A stretch of DNA of 64,000 bases from Kribbella sp. NBC_01245 (GCF_036226525.1 NZ_CP108487.1:1860001-1924000), one strand, 5' to 3'. Positions 24,894-33,745 are shown, numbered from the stretch's first letter. Made by a program: numbers and translations. The notes: generated from the letters alone by a model not told the origin.

Positions 24894-26354
24894 TTAGGCG
24901 GTGGGGGCGCCGGGTGGGATGAAGGGGAGGTTTGGTGGGGCGCCTTGTTCGATGAGGGCTAGTAGGGACTTGGTGTCTAGGTGGTCTTCGATGGCGTCGG
25001 CTAGGCGGTCTAGGCGTTGTTCGCGGAGGGTGGCGAAGGACGTGCGGCCGTCGGGGGCGGGTTTGCCGGTTAGGGCGGCCACCTCGGTTAGGAAGGCGTG
25101 GCGGGCCGCGTCGTCGTCGAGGAGGCCGTGCCAGATGGTGCCCCAGGTTGCGCCAGAGCGGCAGCCGCCGGGGAAGGGCTCGGCATCGGCGACGACCGAG
25201 ACGACGCCGTGGTGGATCTCGTACGCCGTGGGCGCCGGCCGGGCCAGGGTCTTCTCGCGTTCAAAAACCGTTGCTACCGGCAACAACTCGAGCCCGTTAG
25301 AACGGCCGCCACCCTCAACGCCGTACGGGTCGTCAATGAGCCCACCGAGGATCTGGTAGCCGCCGCAGATCCCGAGCACCGGCCGACCGGCGGCACCCCG
25401 CGCGACGACCGCCTCCGCGAGCCCGGTCGACCGCAACCAGGCCAAGTCGGCAGCAGTCGCGCGCGAACCGGGCAGCACCACGAGATCGGCATCCCGCACA
25501 TCCGCCGGATCGGCTGTAAAGAACACGCTCGTCGACGGTTCGACCGCAAGCGCATCCAAATCCGTGAAGTTGCTGATCCGCGGAAACCGCACCACCGCGA
25601 TCGTCAACGCCCCACCAGCCGTCGCGCGACGCCCGGGAACGTCGAGCGCGTCCTCGGAGTCGAGGTACAGATCGGGCAACCACGGGAGTACGCCGTACGT
25701 CGGTCGCCCGGTGGCATTACCAAGCATGTCGATCGCCGGCTGCAACAACGTCTGATCCCCGCGGAACTTGTTGATCACATACCCGCTGACCAACGCCTGG
25801 TCCTCGGCCGAGAGCAACGCAACCGTGCCGAATAGCGAAGCGAAAACCCCACCCCGATCGATATCCCCCACCACGATCACCGGCGCCGAGATATGCCGCG
25901 CCAGCCCCATGTTCACGTAATCCGACTCCCGCAGGTTGATCTCGGTCGGACTCCCCGCGCCCTCGCACACCACCACGTCATACCGCGAGGCCAAATCGTC
26001 GTACGCCGCAAACGCCGCCTTCGCCAACGCGGCCCGCTCGGTGAGGAAACCGCGCGAGGACAACTCCCCCCACGGCTCCCCCATCAGTACGACGTGGCTC
26101 CGCCGGTCGCTGCCGGGTTTGAGCAGCACCGGGTTCATCGCGGCCTCGGGCTCCGCGCCGGCGGCGACGGCCTGGATCCACTGGGCCCGGCCGATCTCGG
26201 CGCCGTCCGCGCAGACCATCGAGTTGTTCGACATGTTCTGCGCCTTGTACGGCGCGACGCGCACCCCCTGGCGCGCCAGCCAGCGGCACAGCCCGGTCAC
26301 CACGGTCGTCTTACCCGCGTCGGACGTCGTACCGGCGACCAGGATCGAGTTCAC
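24894..26354 (-). CDS. cobQ: Adenosylcobyric acid synthase (glutamine-hydrolysing)
   Basis: 486 aa. The N-terminal dethiobiotin-synthetase-like ATPase domain begins VAGTTSDAGKTTVVTGLCRWL and contains APYKAQNMSNNSMV and GDIDRGGVFASLFGT; the C-terminal class I-like amidotransferase domain has the Cys in LGICGGYQIL. It amidates four side chains of adenosylcobyrinic diamide in cobalamin synthesis. GTG start. It begins 9 bp after the stop of the FAD enzyme, so they are likely cotranscribed. No other cob gene is in the window. Confidence 0.95.
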   Translation of the reverse strand: MNSILVAGTTSDAGKTTVVTGLCRWLARQGVRVAPYKAQNMSNNSMVCADGAEIGRAQWIQAVAAGAEPEAAMNPVLLKPGSDRRSHVVLMGEPWGELSSRGFLTERAALAKAAFAAYDDLASRYDVVVCEGAGSPTEINLRESDYVNMGLARHISAPVIVVGDIDRGGVFASLFGTVALLSAEDQALVSGYVINKFRGDQTLLQPAIDMLGNATGRPTYGVLPWLPDLYLDSEDALDVPGRRATAGGALTIAVVRFPRISNFTDLDALAVEPSTSVFFTADPADVRDADLVVLPGSRATAADLAWLRSTGLAEAVVARGAAGRPVLGICGGYQILGGLIDDPYGVEGGGRSNGLELLPVATVFEREKTLARPAPTAYEIHHGVVSVVADAEPFPGGCRSGATWGTIWHGLLDDDAARHAFLTEVAALTGKPAPDGRTSFATLREQRLDRLADAIEDHLDTKSLLALIEQGAPPNLPFIPPGAPTA

Positions 26355-26363
26355 CGCCGTAGG

Positions 26364-28094
26364 CTATTCCACCAGCTTTCCGGCGGTATCCACGTCCCTC
26401 ATCAACGCGGAGATCTCAGCCGGGATCGGCGGGAGCTCTTCCCGCGTCAGCACGCCCGGACCAGACCAGACGAGGTTCACCTGCAACGACGGATCCAACG
26501 TGGGGAAGTCCGACCGGTTGTGGCAGCCGCGCGTCTCGCGCCGTTCGATGGCGGCCTCGATCGTCGCCCGGGCCGCGAGCGCCGCCGACTTGAGGTCGAA
26601 GGCGTGCGCGAGGTCCTGGAAGCCGGCGATGTCCGGATGCACCCCCACCTTGGTCATCCGCTCGCCGAGCGCATCCAACTCGGCCAATCCCGCGAGCAGA
26701 CCAGCCTCGTCGCGCACCACGCCTGCGTGCTCGGTCATCGTGTTCCGCAAGACCCGTTGCAAGGACCGCACGTTCTCCGGACCGTCCGACGCGAGCAATA
26801 CGTCGACCTCGGCCCGCGCCTCATCCAAAGCCGAGGCGGATCGCCGCTGAGACTCCAGACCGGCGGAGTACGCCGCCGCGGCCTCGCCCACGATCCGCCC
26901 GAAGACCAGCAGTTCGATCAGCGAGTTCCCGCCGAGCCGGTTCGCGCCGTGCAACCCGCTGGACGCCTCACCGATCGCGTACAGCCCTTCGACATCCGTG
27001 CTGTGGTCCTCCGGCCGCACCCACACTCCGCCCATCGAGTAGTGCGCGGTCGGCGCGATCTCGATCGGCGTGGTGGTGATGTCGAGCATCTGCAGCTCGA
27101 GCAACGTCTGGTAGACCCGCGGCAGCCGCTGCATGATCGTCTCGCGCGGCAGGTGTGACACGTCGAGCCAGACGCCGCCGTTCGGCGTACCGCGCCCTTC
27201 CTTGATCTCCAGGTACGCCGCGAGCGCCACGCGATCCCGGGTCGAGAGCTCCATCCGCTCCGGGTCGTACCGCTCCATGAACCGTTCGCCCAGCGCGTTG
27301 CGGAGCACGCCACCCTCACCACGAGCCGCCTCGGAGACGAGGGTGCCGGCCGCGTTCTCGGGCTCGATCAGGCCGGACGGGTGGAATTGCACGAGCTCGG
27401 GATCGCGAATACGCCCGCCGGCCTCGACCGCGAGACGGAACGAGTCGCCGGTGTTCTCGTCGCGCCGCGAGGAGGTCCGCCGCCAGATCCGGTTGTGCCC
27501 GCCGGCCGCGAGGATGACGGCGTCCGCGTGGATGACGTACCGGGTGCCGTCGTTCAGGTCGAAGCCGTACGCGCCGAAGATCACGTTGTCCCGGACCAGC
27601 AGCTTCGTGATGTAGACCGTGTCGAGCACCGGCACATCCAGCTGCGCGGCCCGGTTGATCAGCGTGCGCTGGATCTCCAGCCCGGTGTAGTCACCCGCGA
27701 ACGCCGTACGACGATAGGTGTGCGCGCCGAAGAACCGCTGCGAGATCCGCCCGTCCTCCTCCCGGGCGAACGGCATCCCGTACCGCTCGAGGTCCTCGAT
27801 CCCGCGCGCCGCACCCCGCGTCACGATCTCGACCGTGTGCGGATTGGCGAGCAGGTAGCTCTCCTTCAACGTATCGGCCGCGTGCTGCTGCCAGCTGTCG
27901 TCCGGGTCCACCGTGGCCAAGGCGGCGTTGATGCCACCGGCCGCCAGCGACGTGTGCGTATCGGCTTTCGGACGCTTGCCCACGGCAACAACATCGACAC
28001 CACGTTCGGCGAGTTCGATCACCGCCCGCAATCCCGAGCCGCCGGTTCCGATCACCAGTACCGATGTCGCGATGCGCCGTTCCGCGGTGTTCAA
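26364..28094 (-). CDS. FAD-binding oxidoreductase, L-aspartate oxidase / fumarate reductase flavoprotein family
   Basis: About 576 aa. The FAD Rossmann motif VLVIGTGGSGLRAVIELAE, QFHPSG, SEAARGEGG, SGLHGANRLGGNSLIELLVF and C-terminal GCHNRSDFP place it among SdhA/FrdA/NadB flavoproteins. No iron-sulfur or membrane-anchor subunit and no nadA/nadC are adjacent, so whether it is a NadB, a soluble fumarate reductase or another dehydrogenase is open. The TTG at 28094 is preferred because GGAG lies 6 bases upstream and the Rossmann fold follows at the usual distance; the frame extends to 28193. Confidence 0.85.
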   Translation of the reverse strand: MNTAERRIATSVLVIGTGGSGLRAVIELAERGVDVVAVGKRPKADTHTSLAAGGINAALATVDPDDSWQQHAADTLKESYLLANPHTVEIVTRGAARGIEDLERYGMPFAREEDGRISQRFFGAHTYRRTAFAGDYTGLEIQRTLINRAAQLDVPVLDTVYITKLLVRDNVIFGAYGFDLNDGTRYVIHADAVILAAGGHNRIWRRTSSRRDENTGDSFRLAVEAGGRIRDPELVQFHPSGLIEPENAAGTLVSEAARGEGGVLRNALGERFMERYDPERMELSTRDRVALAAYLEIKEGRGTPNGGVWLDVSHLPRETIMQRLPRVYQTLLELQMLDITTTPIEIAPTAHYSMGGVWVRPEDHSTDVEGLYAIGEASSGLHGANRLGGNSLIELLVFGRIVGEAAAAYSAGLESQRRSASALDEARAEVDVLLASDGPENVRSLQRVLRNTMTEHAGVVRDEAGLLAGLAELDALGERMTKVGVHPDIAGFQDLAHAFDLKSAALAARATIEAAIERRETRGCHNRSDFPTLDPSLQVNLVWSGPGVLTREELPPIPAEISALMRDVDTAGKLVE

Positions 28095-28232
28095 GGCAGT
28101 CTCCAATCGACCGATGGGTTCGGTCCTCAGAGCAGAAGACCGCCCACGCCCAGCCTTTGTGACACCGAACCTCGCCGCAATGGCGAGCCTCACATCCGCA
28201 GCGCGTCCATCATCACTGCCAACGTCAGACCG

Positions 28233-28664
28233 TCAGGCGGCGAAGACCTGGGAGTCGTCGGCGAAGGCCTTGAACTCGAGGGCGTTGCCGGCCGGGTCGA
28301 GCAGGAACATCGTCCACTGCTCGCCGGTTTGACCCTCGAAACGCACGTAGGGCTCGATGACGAACTCGGTGCCCGCCTCGCGCAGCCGCTCGGCGAGCTG
28401 CTGGAATCCCTCGATCGTCAGGATCAGCCCGAAGTGCGGCACCGGGACGTCGTGGCCGTCGACCGGGTTGTGGATTCGCTGCGCGCGGGCCGGCGCGAGG
28501 TGGGTCACGAACTGGTGGCCGTGCAGGTTCCAGTCCACCCACGTGTCCGCGCTGCGGCCCTGCTCGAGGCCAAGGACTTCACCGTAGAAGTGGCGTGCGG
28601 CGGCGAGGTCGTCGACCGGCACGGCCAGGTGGAAGCGCGGGATCGGCGAGTCGAGAACGGTCAT
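28233..28664 (-). CDS. VOC-superfamily (glyoxalase/dioxygenase fold) protein
   Basis: 143 aa with two beta-alpha-beta-beta-beta modules. FHLAVPVDDLAAARHFYGEVLGL is the classic N-terminal module with the first metal-ligand His, and FLLDPAGNALEFKAF carries the C-terminal Glu ligand. It is divergent from a GntR regulator, with 71 bp and a strong palindrome between them, so it is probably that regulator's target. Reaction unknown: lyase, dioxygenase or resistance protein are all possible for this fold. Confidence 0.88.
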   Translation of the reverse strand: MTVLDSPIPRFHLAVPVDDLAAARHFYGEVLGLEQGRSADTWVDWNLHGHQFVTHLAPARAQRIHNPVDGHDVPVPHFGLILTIEGFQQLAERLREAGTEFVIEPYVRFEGQTGEQWTMFLLDPAGNALEFKAFADDSQVFAA

Positions 28665-28690
28665 GGCGATACCTTCCTGAGTGGTTGCGA

Positions 28691-28714
28691 TGTCTGAATG
28701 TTAACATTGCGACA
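28691..28714. promoter_or_regulatory. Operator between the VOC and GntR genes
   Basis: A perfect 12-bp palindrome AATGTTAACATT (28697-28708) is framed by TGTC and GACA at symmetric positions, so 20 of 24 positions fit one dyad. Its place between the divergent starts fits a GntR dimer site controlling both genes. Confidence 0.6.
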
Positions 28715-28735
28715 ATCGAGGGAAGGTAGGCGTCC

Positions 28736-29389
28736 ATGAGCGACCAACTGGCCCCCGCTCGCCGTCGCGGTCTGGCCGACGAGGTGGCGGACAACATCCG
28801 GGAGGCCATCTTCAGTGGGGTCTACGGTCCTGGCACGCAGTTGCGCGAGGTCGAGCTCGCGGGCGCGTTGGACGTCAGCCGCGGCCCGATTCGCGAGGCG
28901 CTGCTCCGGCTCGAACGCGAGGGTCTGGTCCGTAGCGCCTGGCACCGCGGCGCCACGGTGACCACGCTGTCTCCTGACGACATCGCGGAACTCGACAGTC
29001 TGCGCGGCGCGCTCGAGCAGCTCGCCGTCCAGGAGGCGATTGCCAACGCCTCGGACGAGGATCTCGCGGCCATCGAGTCGGCGGCCGACCGGATGGACCG
29101 CGCCGAGGACGCGCACGCGATGGTGCGCTGCGACATCGCGTTCCACGATTCCGTTTACGCCGCCACCCGGCATCGGCGCCTGCAGGAGGCCTGGGAGGCG
29201 ATCCGTTGCCAGGTGCACTTGTTCCTGCTGACGCGGATCGGCGTCAGCACGGAGGGATACCTCGGGTTCATCCCGCACGAACACCGCGAGCTCGTCGCCG
29301 CGTTGCGCTCCCGCGACACCGAAGCCGCCCTCAAGCTGTTCGCCACGCACCGCCGTCATGCCGTCGAAGTACTCACCCGGCCGAACTAG
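28736..29389 (+). CDS. GntR-family regulator, FCD (FadR) subfamily
   Basis: 217 aa. The N-terminal winged helix (LADEVADNIREAIFSGVYGPGTQLREVELA, then VSRGPIREALLRLEREGLV) is followed by an all-helical FCD domain with the conserved metal/ligand residues (RCDIAFHDSVYAAT, PHEHRELVAAL). It likely represses the divergent VOC gene and itself, in response to a carboxylic acid. GGGAAGG lies 8 bases upstream of the ATG. A strong hairpin follows the stop. Confidence 0.92.
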   Translation: MSDQLAPARRRGLADEVADNIREAIFSGVYGPGTQLREVELAGALDVSRGPIREALLRLEREGLVRSAWHRGATVTTLSPDDIAELDSLRGALEQLAVQEAIANASDEDLAAIESAADRMDRAEDAHAMVRCDIAFHDSVYAATRHRRLQEAWEAIRCQVHLFLLTRIGVSTEGYLGFIPHEHRELVAALRSRDTEAALKLFATHRRHAVEVLTRPN

Positions 29390-29402
29390 CGCAGGGCGCT
29401 AG

Positions 29403-29457
29403 GAGGGGATTGCGGCCCGGATGCCCCCTGTGATTTGGCATCCGGGCCGCGCCCCTC
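29403..29457 (+). terminator. Terminator-like hairpin after the GntR gene
   Basis: A perfect 14-bp stem (GCGGCCCGGATGCC, 29412-29425, with its complement at 29437-29450) is extended by GAGGGG/CCCCTC outside a small internal loop. No clear T-run follows, as is common for actinobacterial terminators. It lies 13 bp past the stop codon. Confidence 0.65.
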
Positions 29458-29606
29458 TCCCCCGGTCTGCGCCGGTTAGGAGTTCGAATCGCCGTCCGGC
29501 AGACGCACAGACCGATCGACGATGCTGCTGATCCACCGCTCGTCTTGCTCTCGGCACACTTCCGACGCCCGTACCCCAGGCCGCGGCAATCGCAAACGTC
29601 CGACCT

Positions 29607-29709
29607 CACTTTGTCGTTCATTCGTCGGAATCCGCCCTCTCCCAGCGAACGGACAGGTGCGGGTCGGCGACGGCAAGAGGGCGGATTCCGACGAATGAAC
29701 GACAAAGTG
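29607..29709. repeat. Large covarying hairpin, copy B
   Basis: Perfect 34-bp inverted repeat (29607-29640 with 29676-29709) around a 35-nt loop, the longest stem of the three copies. The 347-bp gap between the GntR and acetyltransferase genes holds only this and the GntR terminator. The right arm ends about 27 bp before the acetyltransferase ATG, so the hairpin may be in its leader. Confidence 0.9.
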
Positions 29710-29736
29710 GGATTGGGACCGCACTAAGGTGGAGGT

Positions 29737-30099
29737 ATGGAGAACGAGATCACCGTTGGCGATTCCCGCGAGCACAGCAGGTATGAGGCGCACGACGCCG
29801 ACGGCAACCTGATGGGCTTTGCCGACTACCGGCTCTCGGGTGCCACGATCACCTTCGTGCATGCGGAAACGCTGCCCGAGTACCGCGGCCGTGGTGTCGC
29901 CGGACGGATCGCGCGCAAGTCGCTGGACGACGCGCGCGAGGCCGGTCTTCGCGTCAAACCTGCGTGCCCGTTCTACCGGGACTACCTCTCCGAGCACCAG
30001 GAGTACGCCGACCTGGTCGACGCCGACGGCCCCGACACCCTCGACGCCGAAGAGCTCGAAGGGGCCGACGCTGACGAGGAAGGGACCGTCGCGCGGTGA
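29737..30099 (+). CDS. Small GNAT-fold N-acetyltransferase (NATD1/YjdJ-like)
   Basis: 120 aa. It is shorter than ordinary GNAT enzymes and keeps the acetyl-CoA loop motif (YRGRGVAGRIARKSLDDAR) and the CPFYRDYLSEHQEY ending typical of the NATD1-like group. The C-terminal 25 residues are very acidic. Substrate unknown. GTGGAGGT precedes the ATG, and its stop overlaps the next gene's GTG (GTGA), so it is coupled to the tRNA-editing-type protein. Confidence 0.88.
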   Translation: MENEITVGDSREHSRYEAHDADGNLMGFADYRLSGATITFVHAETLPEYRGRGVAGRIARKSLDDAREAGLRVKPACPFYRDYLSEHQEYADLVDADGPDTLDAEELEGADADEEGTVAR

Positions 30100-30620
30100 G
30101 CAAGCTCGACTGGCAACCCGCAACGGCTCATCCCGAACTGCTGGCCGAACCGGTCCGCAAGGCGATCGAGAGCATTCCCGCACAAGTCGCCCCCATCGAC
30201 CCGGGCCTCGCCGACACAGCAGCGTTCTGCGCCGAGTACGACGTACAGCTGGCCGAGTCGGCGAACTGCGTGATCGTGCACGGCAAACGCGCGGGCGAAT
30301 CGACGTACGCCGCAGTGCTGGTGCTCGCCACCCATCGCGCCGACGTCAACGGCGTGATCCGCAAACACCTCGGCGTCCGGAAGATCTCGTTCGCCGCGCA
30401 GGATGACGCCGTTGGCTCGACCGGCATGGGGTACGGCGGCATCACGCCGGTCGGTCTGCCCGCCGATTGGCCGATCCTGGTCGACGCAGCCGTCGCGGCA
30501 GCCGGGCCCGTCGTCATCGGCAGCGGACTGCGCGCCTCAAAGCTGCTCGTCGACGGCGCAGACCTGGCCAAACTCCCCAGCGCCGAAGTGCTCGACCTCG
30601 CCAACCCCGTAGGCGAATAG
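30096..30620 (+). CDS. YbaK/EbsC-family aminoacyl-tRNA deacylase
   Basis: 174 aa. Matches the YbaK/ProX editing fold: VQLAESANCVIVHGKRAGESTYAAVLVLATHRAD, then GVRKISFA, and GMGYGGITPVGLPADWPILVD, the conserved GG-I-P-G loop. These free-standing enzymes hydrolyse misacylated tRNA (for example Cys- or Ala-tRNA-Pro). The GTG overlaps the acetyltransferase stop. Whether it edits tRNA here or serves another hydrolysis is not shown. Confidence 0.88.
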   Translation: MSKLDWQPATAHPELLAEPVRKAIESIPAQVAPIDPGLADTAAFCAEYDVQLAESANCVIVHGKRAGESTYAAVLVLATHRADVNGVIRKHLGVRKISFAAQDDAVGSTGMGYGGITPVGLPADWPILVDAAVAAAGPVVIGSGLRASKLLVDGADLAKLPSAEVLDLANPVGE

Positions 30621-30663
30621 CGGCGGGTACTTGACTGGCTGACCGCTCGGAAAGGGTTGGCCA

Positions 30664-31593
30664 ATGGATGAGCGGGTGATGGTGTTCGCGCCGGCGCCGC
30701 AGTTGACGGTGACGGTCGAGCAGGTCGCCGATGAGCCCGAGCTGCATCTGCACGCCGGCGGGCAGGGACTTTGGCAGGCCCGGATGATCGTTTCGCTGGG
30801 TGTGCCGGTGACGTTCTGCGCGATTGTCGGCGACGGTGAGGTTGGCCGAGTGCTGACCTCGCTGATCGAGGCCGAGGGCTTGGACCTCAAGGCGGTTCAC
30901 CGCCAGGCCGACAGCGGCTGGTACATCCACGACCGGCGCGACAAAGAACGGCAGACCATCGCCGAACACCCAGGTACGCCGTTGGGCCGGCACGACGGCG
31001 ACGAGTTGTACGCCGTGGCGCTGGCCGAAGGCTTACGCGCCGGGTGGTGCCTGCTCAGCGGTGCGGCCGATCCCGCGCTGGTATCGCCCGAGACTTACCG
31101 ACGGCTCGGCATGGACCTGCAACACAATGGCGCGCAGGTCGCGGCAGACCTCAGCGGTGACCACTTGGACGCCATACTCGATGCTGGCCCGACGTTCCTC
31201 AAGGTGAGCGATGAGGAGCTGTACGCCGATGGCCTCGCCGAGGAGGGCGACGGCGATACCGGTGTCGTCAAGGCGATCCACCGGCTGCGCGAGCGGGGTG
31301 CCGACACGATCATCATCAGCCGGGCCGAGAAACCCGCCATCGCGTTCATCGAGGACGAGGTGGTGGAGGTACGGCTCTCCGATCTCACCGTCAAGGATCA
31401 CCGTGGCGCGGGCGATTCGATGACGGCCGGCGTGGTCGCCGTACTGGCGAAGGGTGGCGACATCCGGGCGGCCATTCGCGCCGGGGCCGCGGCGGGTGCA
31501 CTCAACGTGACCCGGCACGGCCTCGGCACCGGACGCCCGGATGCCATCGCGGAACTCGAGAAGCGGATCCAGCTGGAGCCGCTAGAGACGTAG
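30664..31593 (+). CDS. PfkB-family sugar kinase (1-phosphofructokinase-like)
   Basis: 309 aa ribokinase-fold kinase. It begins with the hexose-1-phosphate-kinase pattern FAPAPQLTVTVEQV and contains HAGGQGLWQARMIVSLG (the GG hinge) and the C-terminal KDHRGAGDSMTAGVVA loop with the catalytic Asp. It phosphorylates a sugar, sugar phosphate or related metabolite with ATP. No PTS gene is linked, so fructose-1-phosphate is not supported by context. GAAAGGG lies upstream of the ATG. It ends 1 bp before the convergent ohr stop. Confidence 0.88.
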   Translation: MDERVMVFAPAPQLTVTVEQVADEPELHLHAGGQGLWQARMIVSLGVPVTFCAIVGDGEVGRVLTSLIEAEGLDLKAVHRQADSGWYIHDRRDKERQTIAEHPGTPLGRHDGDELYAVALAEGLRAGWCLLSGAADPALVSPETYRRLGMDLQHNGAQVAADLSGDHLDAILDAGPTFLKVSDEELYADGLAEEGDGDTGVVKAIHRLRERGADTIIISRAEKPAIAFIEDEVVEVRLSDLTVKDHRGAGDSMTAGVVAVLAKGGDIRAAIRAGAAAGALNVTRHGLGTGRPDAIAELEKRIQLEPLET

Positions 31594-31594
31594 G

Positions 31595-32020
31595 TCAGGC
31601 GATGGTGTGGGTGACGTCGATGTTGCCGCGGGTTGCGTTCGAGTACGGGCAGACGCTGTCGGCCGTGGCGACGAGCTGCTCGGCGACCTCACGCTCGAGA
31701 CCCGGCAGCGTCACCACCAGGCGGACCTGGAGACCGTAGCCGGCGCCACCGTTGATCGGGCCGATGCCGACCTCAGCCTCAACGGTCGAGTCCCCGGCCT
31801 CCTGGCGAGCCTTGCGCGCGACGAGCTTCAGCGCGCTGTGGAAGCAGGCCGCGAACCCGGCGGCGAACAGCTGCTCGGGGTTGGTGCCCTCGCCGGAACC
31901 GCCCATCTCCTTCGGCGGCGCGACCGTGACCTCGAGCTTGAAGTCGTCGGTGGTGACGCGACCGTCGCGCCCACCCTCGGCGGTCGCACGGGCGGTGTAG
32001 ATGACCTTGTCCAAAGACAT
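31595..32020 (-). CDS. Organic hydroperoxide resistance protein (OsmC/Ohr family)
   Basis: 141 aa. Both redox cysteines of Ohr are present, in AACFHSAL and VCPYSNATRGN, with the conserved Arg and Glu region (GEGTNPEQLFAAGFAACF). It reduces organic hydroperoxides with lipoylated or thiol partners. The ATG at 32020 has GAAGGAG upstream. It lies 31 bp after the quinone reductase gene on the same strand, probably in one operon controlled by the divergent TetR protein. Confidence 0.95.
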   Translation of the reverse strand: MSLDKVIYTARATAEGGRDGRVTTDDFKLEVTVAPPKEMGGSGEGTNPEQLFAAGFAACFHSALKLVARKARQEAGDSTVEAEVGIGPINGGAGYGLQVRLVVTLPGLEREVAEQLVATADSVCPYSNATRGNIDVTHTIA

Positions 32021-32051
32021 CGGGTAGTTCTCCTTCAAAAGATGGGGGAAA

Positions 32052-33005
32052 TCAGCGGGCGGGGTCGAGCACGAGCTTGCCGACACTGCGGCGCTCGCGA
32101 AGATCAAGGTGAGCCTGGGCGATATCGCTCATCGCGTACTCCCCACCGACGAGCGGCTTCAGCTCGCCCTTGGCGGTGAGGTCCATCAGCTCGGCCAGCG
32201 GCTCGGCGAGCATCGACGGGGTCGAGAAGCAGTCGGCCAGCCAGAAACCGGCGATCGTCTTCGAGCCCTTCATCAGCCGCCCGGTCTCGACCGGCTTGGC
32301 CGCCTCGCGCGAGGCGGCGCCGAACGTCACCAGCCGGCCGAACTTGGCCAGCGCGTCAACGGACTCGTCGAACGTCGGACCGCCGACCATCTCCAGCACG
32401 ATGTCGACGGGCTTGCCGTCGTTCGCCTCGATGATCCGGTCCTTCAGGCCCTCGGGGTTGCCGTCGATCGCGACGTCGGCGCCGAGCTCGAGGGTCTGCT
32501 TGCGCTTCTCCTCGCTCGACGCGGTCGCGATCACGCGGCCGGCGCCCCAGCGCTTGGCGAGCTGGATCGCGATCGAACCGACACCACCGGCACCGGCGTG
32601 CACCAGCACGGTGTCGCCTTCCTTCAAGTGGGTCGAGGTCTTGAGTAGGTGCCAGGCCGTCGTGCCCTGCAGCACGATGGCGAGCGCGTCGCCGTCGCTG
32701 ACCTCGTCAGGTACGTCGTACGCGAAAGGCGCATAGGCGACAGCCTTCTCGGCGTACCCACCCCCGCCGACCAGGGCCACGACGCGACGACCGTCATCCG
32801 TACGGCCGACCACCTCACCGCCCGGGATCATCGGCAGCGTGGCGCGCTGGAGATAGCTGTTCTCCACCTGATGGGTGTCGGCGTAGTTGATACCGGCGCG
32901 ATCGACGTGGATCAGCACCTGCCCGTCGCCCGGCTTCGGCTCCTCGACATCGCTGATGGTGAGTACCTCTGGGCCACCGAACTCGGTGATCTGCACGGCT
33001 CGCAC
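32052..33005 (-). CDS. NADPH:quinone oxidoreductase (zeta-crystallin-type MDR)
   Basis: 317 aa zinc-free medium-chain dehydrogenase. MRAVQITEFGGPEVL is the family start; GINYADTHQ and VLVHAGAGGVGSIAIQLAKRWGA (NADPH-binding) follow. It lacks the structural-zinc Cys cluster. It reduces quinones or enals, which fits the organic-hydroperoxide gene downstream and the divergent TetR repressor: an electrophile or oxidant response unit. Confidence 0.92.
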   Translation of the reverse strand: MRAVQITEFGGPEVLTISDVEEPKPGDGQVLIHVDRAGINYADTHQVENSYLQRATLPMIPGGEVVGRTDDGRRVVALVGGGGYAEKAVAYAPFAYDVPDEVSDGDALAIVLQGTTAWHLLKTSTHLKEGDTVLVHAGAGGVGSIAIQLAKRWGAGRVIATASSEEKRKQTLELGADVAIDGNPEGLKDRIIEANDGKPVDIVLEMVGGPTFDESVDALAKFGRLVTFGAASREAAKPVETGRLMKGSKTIAGFWLADCFSTPSMLAEPLAELMDLTAKGELKPLVGGEYAMSDIAQAHLDLRERRSVGKLVLDPAR

Positions 33006-33048
33006 GACGCTCTTCCCTTCCGATGAAGTGCTGGTGATTTGTTCCTCT

Positions 33049-33067
33049 ACGTTGTACTGTACACCGT
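33049..33067. promoter_or_regulatory. TetR-type operator between quinone reductase and tetR
   Basis: A 19-bp palindrome ACGTTGTAC-T-GTACACCGT with eight of nine pairs matching sits in the 92-bp divergent gap, 44 bp from one start and 30 bp from the other. Size and place fit a TetR dimer site repressing both directions. Confidence 0.6.
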
Positions 33068-33097
33068 ACGTTATGAGTTCGAAAGGAGACCTACGTC

Positions 33098-33745
33098 ATG
33101 CCCAGGACACCGCGGAACACGCTCAATCCGGAGCTGATCGTCGAGGCCGCGCTGGGGTTGATGGAGGCGAAAGGAACCAACGCGTTCAGTCTGCGCGGCG
33201 TCGCCGGTGAGCTGGGTGTAGGCCCGATGGCGATCTACACCTACTTCCGTAACAAGGACGAGCTGTACGACGCTGTACGCGATCACCTGCTCGCGACGGG
33301 CGCGCCTACTCCCGGCGAGGGGTCGTGGCAGGACCAGGTGCGGTCGATCTGCGGCGGCCTGCGGGCGTTGATGCTGCAACATCCTTGCCTGGTGCAACTA
33401 CTCGGCGGGCGGCCGTTGAGCGGCCAGGAGACGGCAGGTCTGGCGGAGAGCCATCTGAAGGTATTGCGATCGGCAGGCTTCGAGGCCGAGGACGCGGCAC
33501 GGGCGCATACGGCCTTGTTCACGTACGTTTTGGGCGCGACGTCGTGGGAGATCCAGCTCCGGGCCGAGCGCCAGGATCCCGAGGGGCGGCGCCGGTTGCG
33601 GGCGACGATGGAGTCGCTCTCGTCGACCGACTACCCGACTGTGGTCGAGCTCGCGCCGGAGCTCTCGCTTACTACTGGTGGGACCGAGCAGTTCGACTTC
33701 GGCCTGGACCTGCTGCTGGAAGGCCTTGCGGCAAAGCTCAAATGA
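33098..33745 (+). CDS. TetR-family repressor
   Basis: 215 aa. The N-terminal helix-turn-helix (LIVEAALGLMEAKGTNAFSLRGVAGELGVGPMAIYTYFRNKDEL) is classic TetR, and the C-terminal half is a helical ligand domain of the TetR_C type seen with TtgR/TetR-like drug sensors. It probably represses the divergent quinone reductase-ohr operon through the palindrome at 33049-33067. GAAAGGAG precedes the ATG. Its last 8 bp overlap the convergent TauE gene. Confidence 0.92.
   Translation: MPRTPRNTLNPELIVEAALGLMEAKGTNAFSLRGVAGELGVGPMAIYTYFRNKDELYDAVRDHLLATGAPTPGEGSWQDQVRSICGGLRALMLQHPCLVQLLGGRPLSGQETAGLAESHLKVLRSAGFEAEDAARAHTALFTYVLGATSWEIQLRAERQDPEGRRRLRATMESLSSTDYPTVVELAPELSLTTGGTEQFDFGLDLLLEGLAAKLK

Noticed and set aside
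26364-28094. Succinate dehydrogenase flavoprotein subunit.
   Set aside because: Family motifs would allow it, but no iron-sulfur or membrane subunit is adjacent and cobQ follows by 9 bp, so I left it as a flavoprotein of the NadB/FrdA family.
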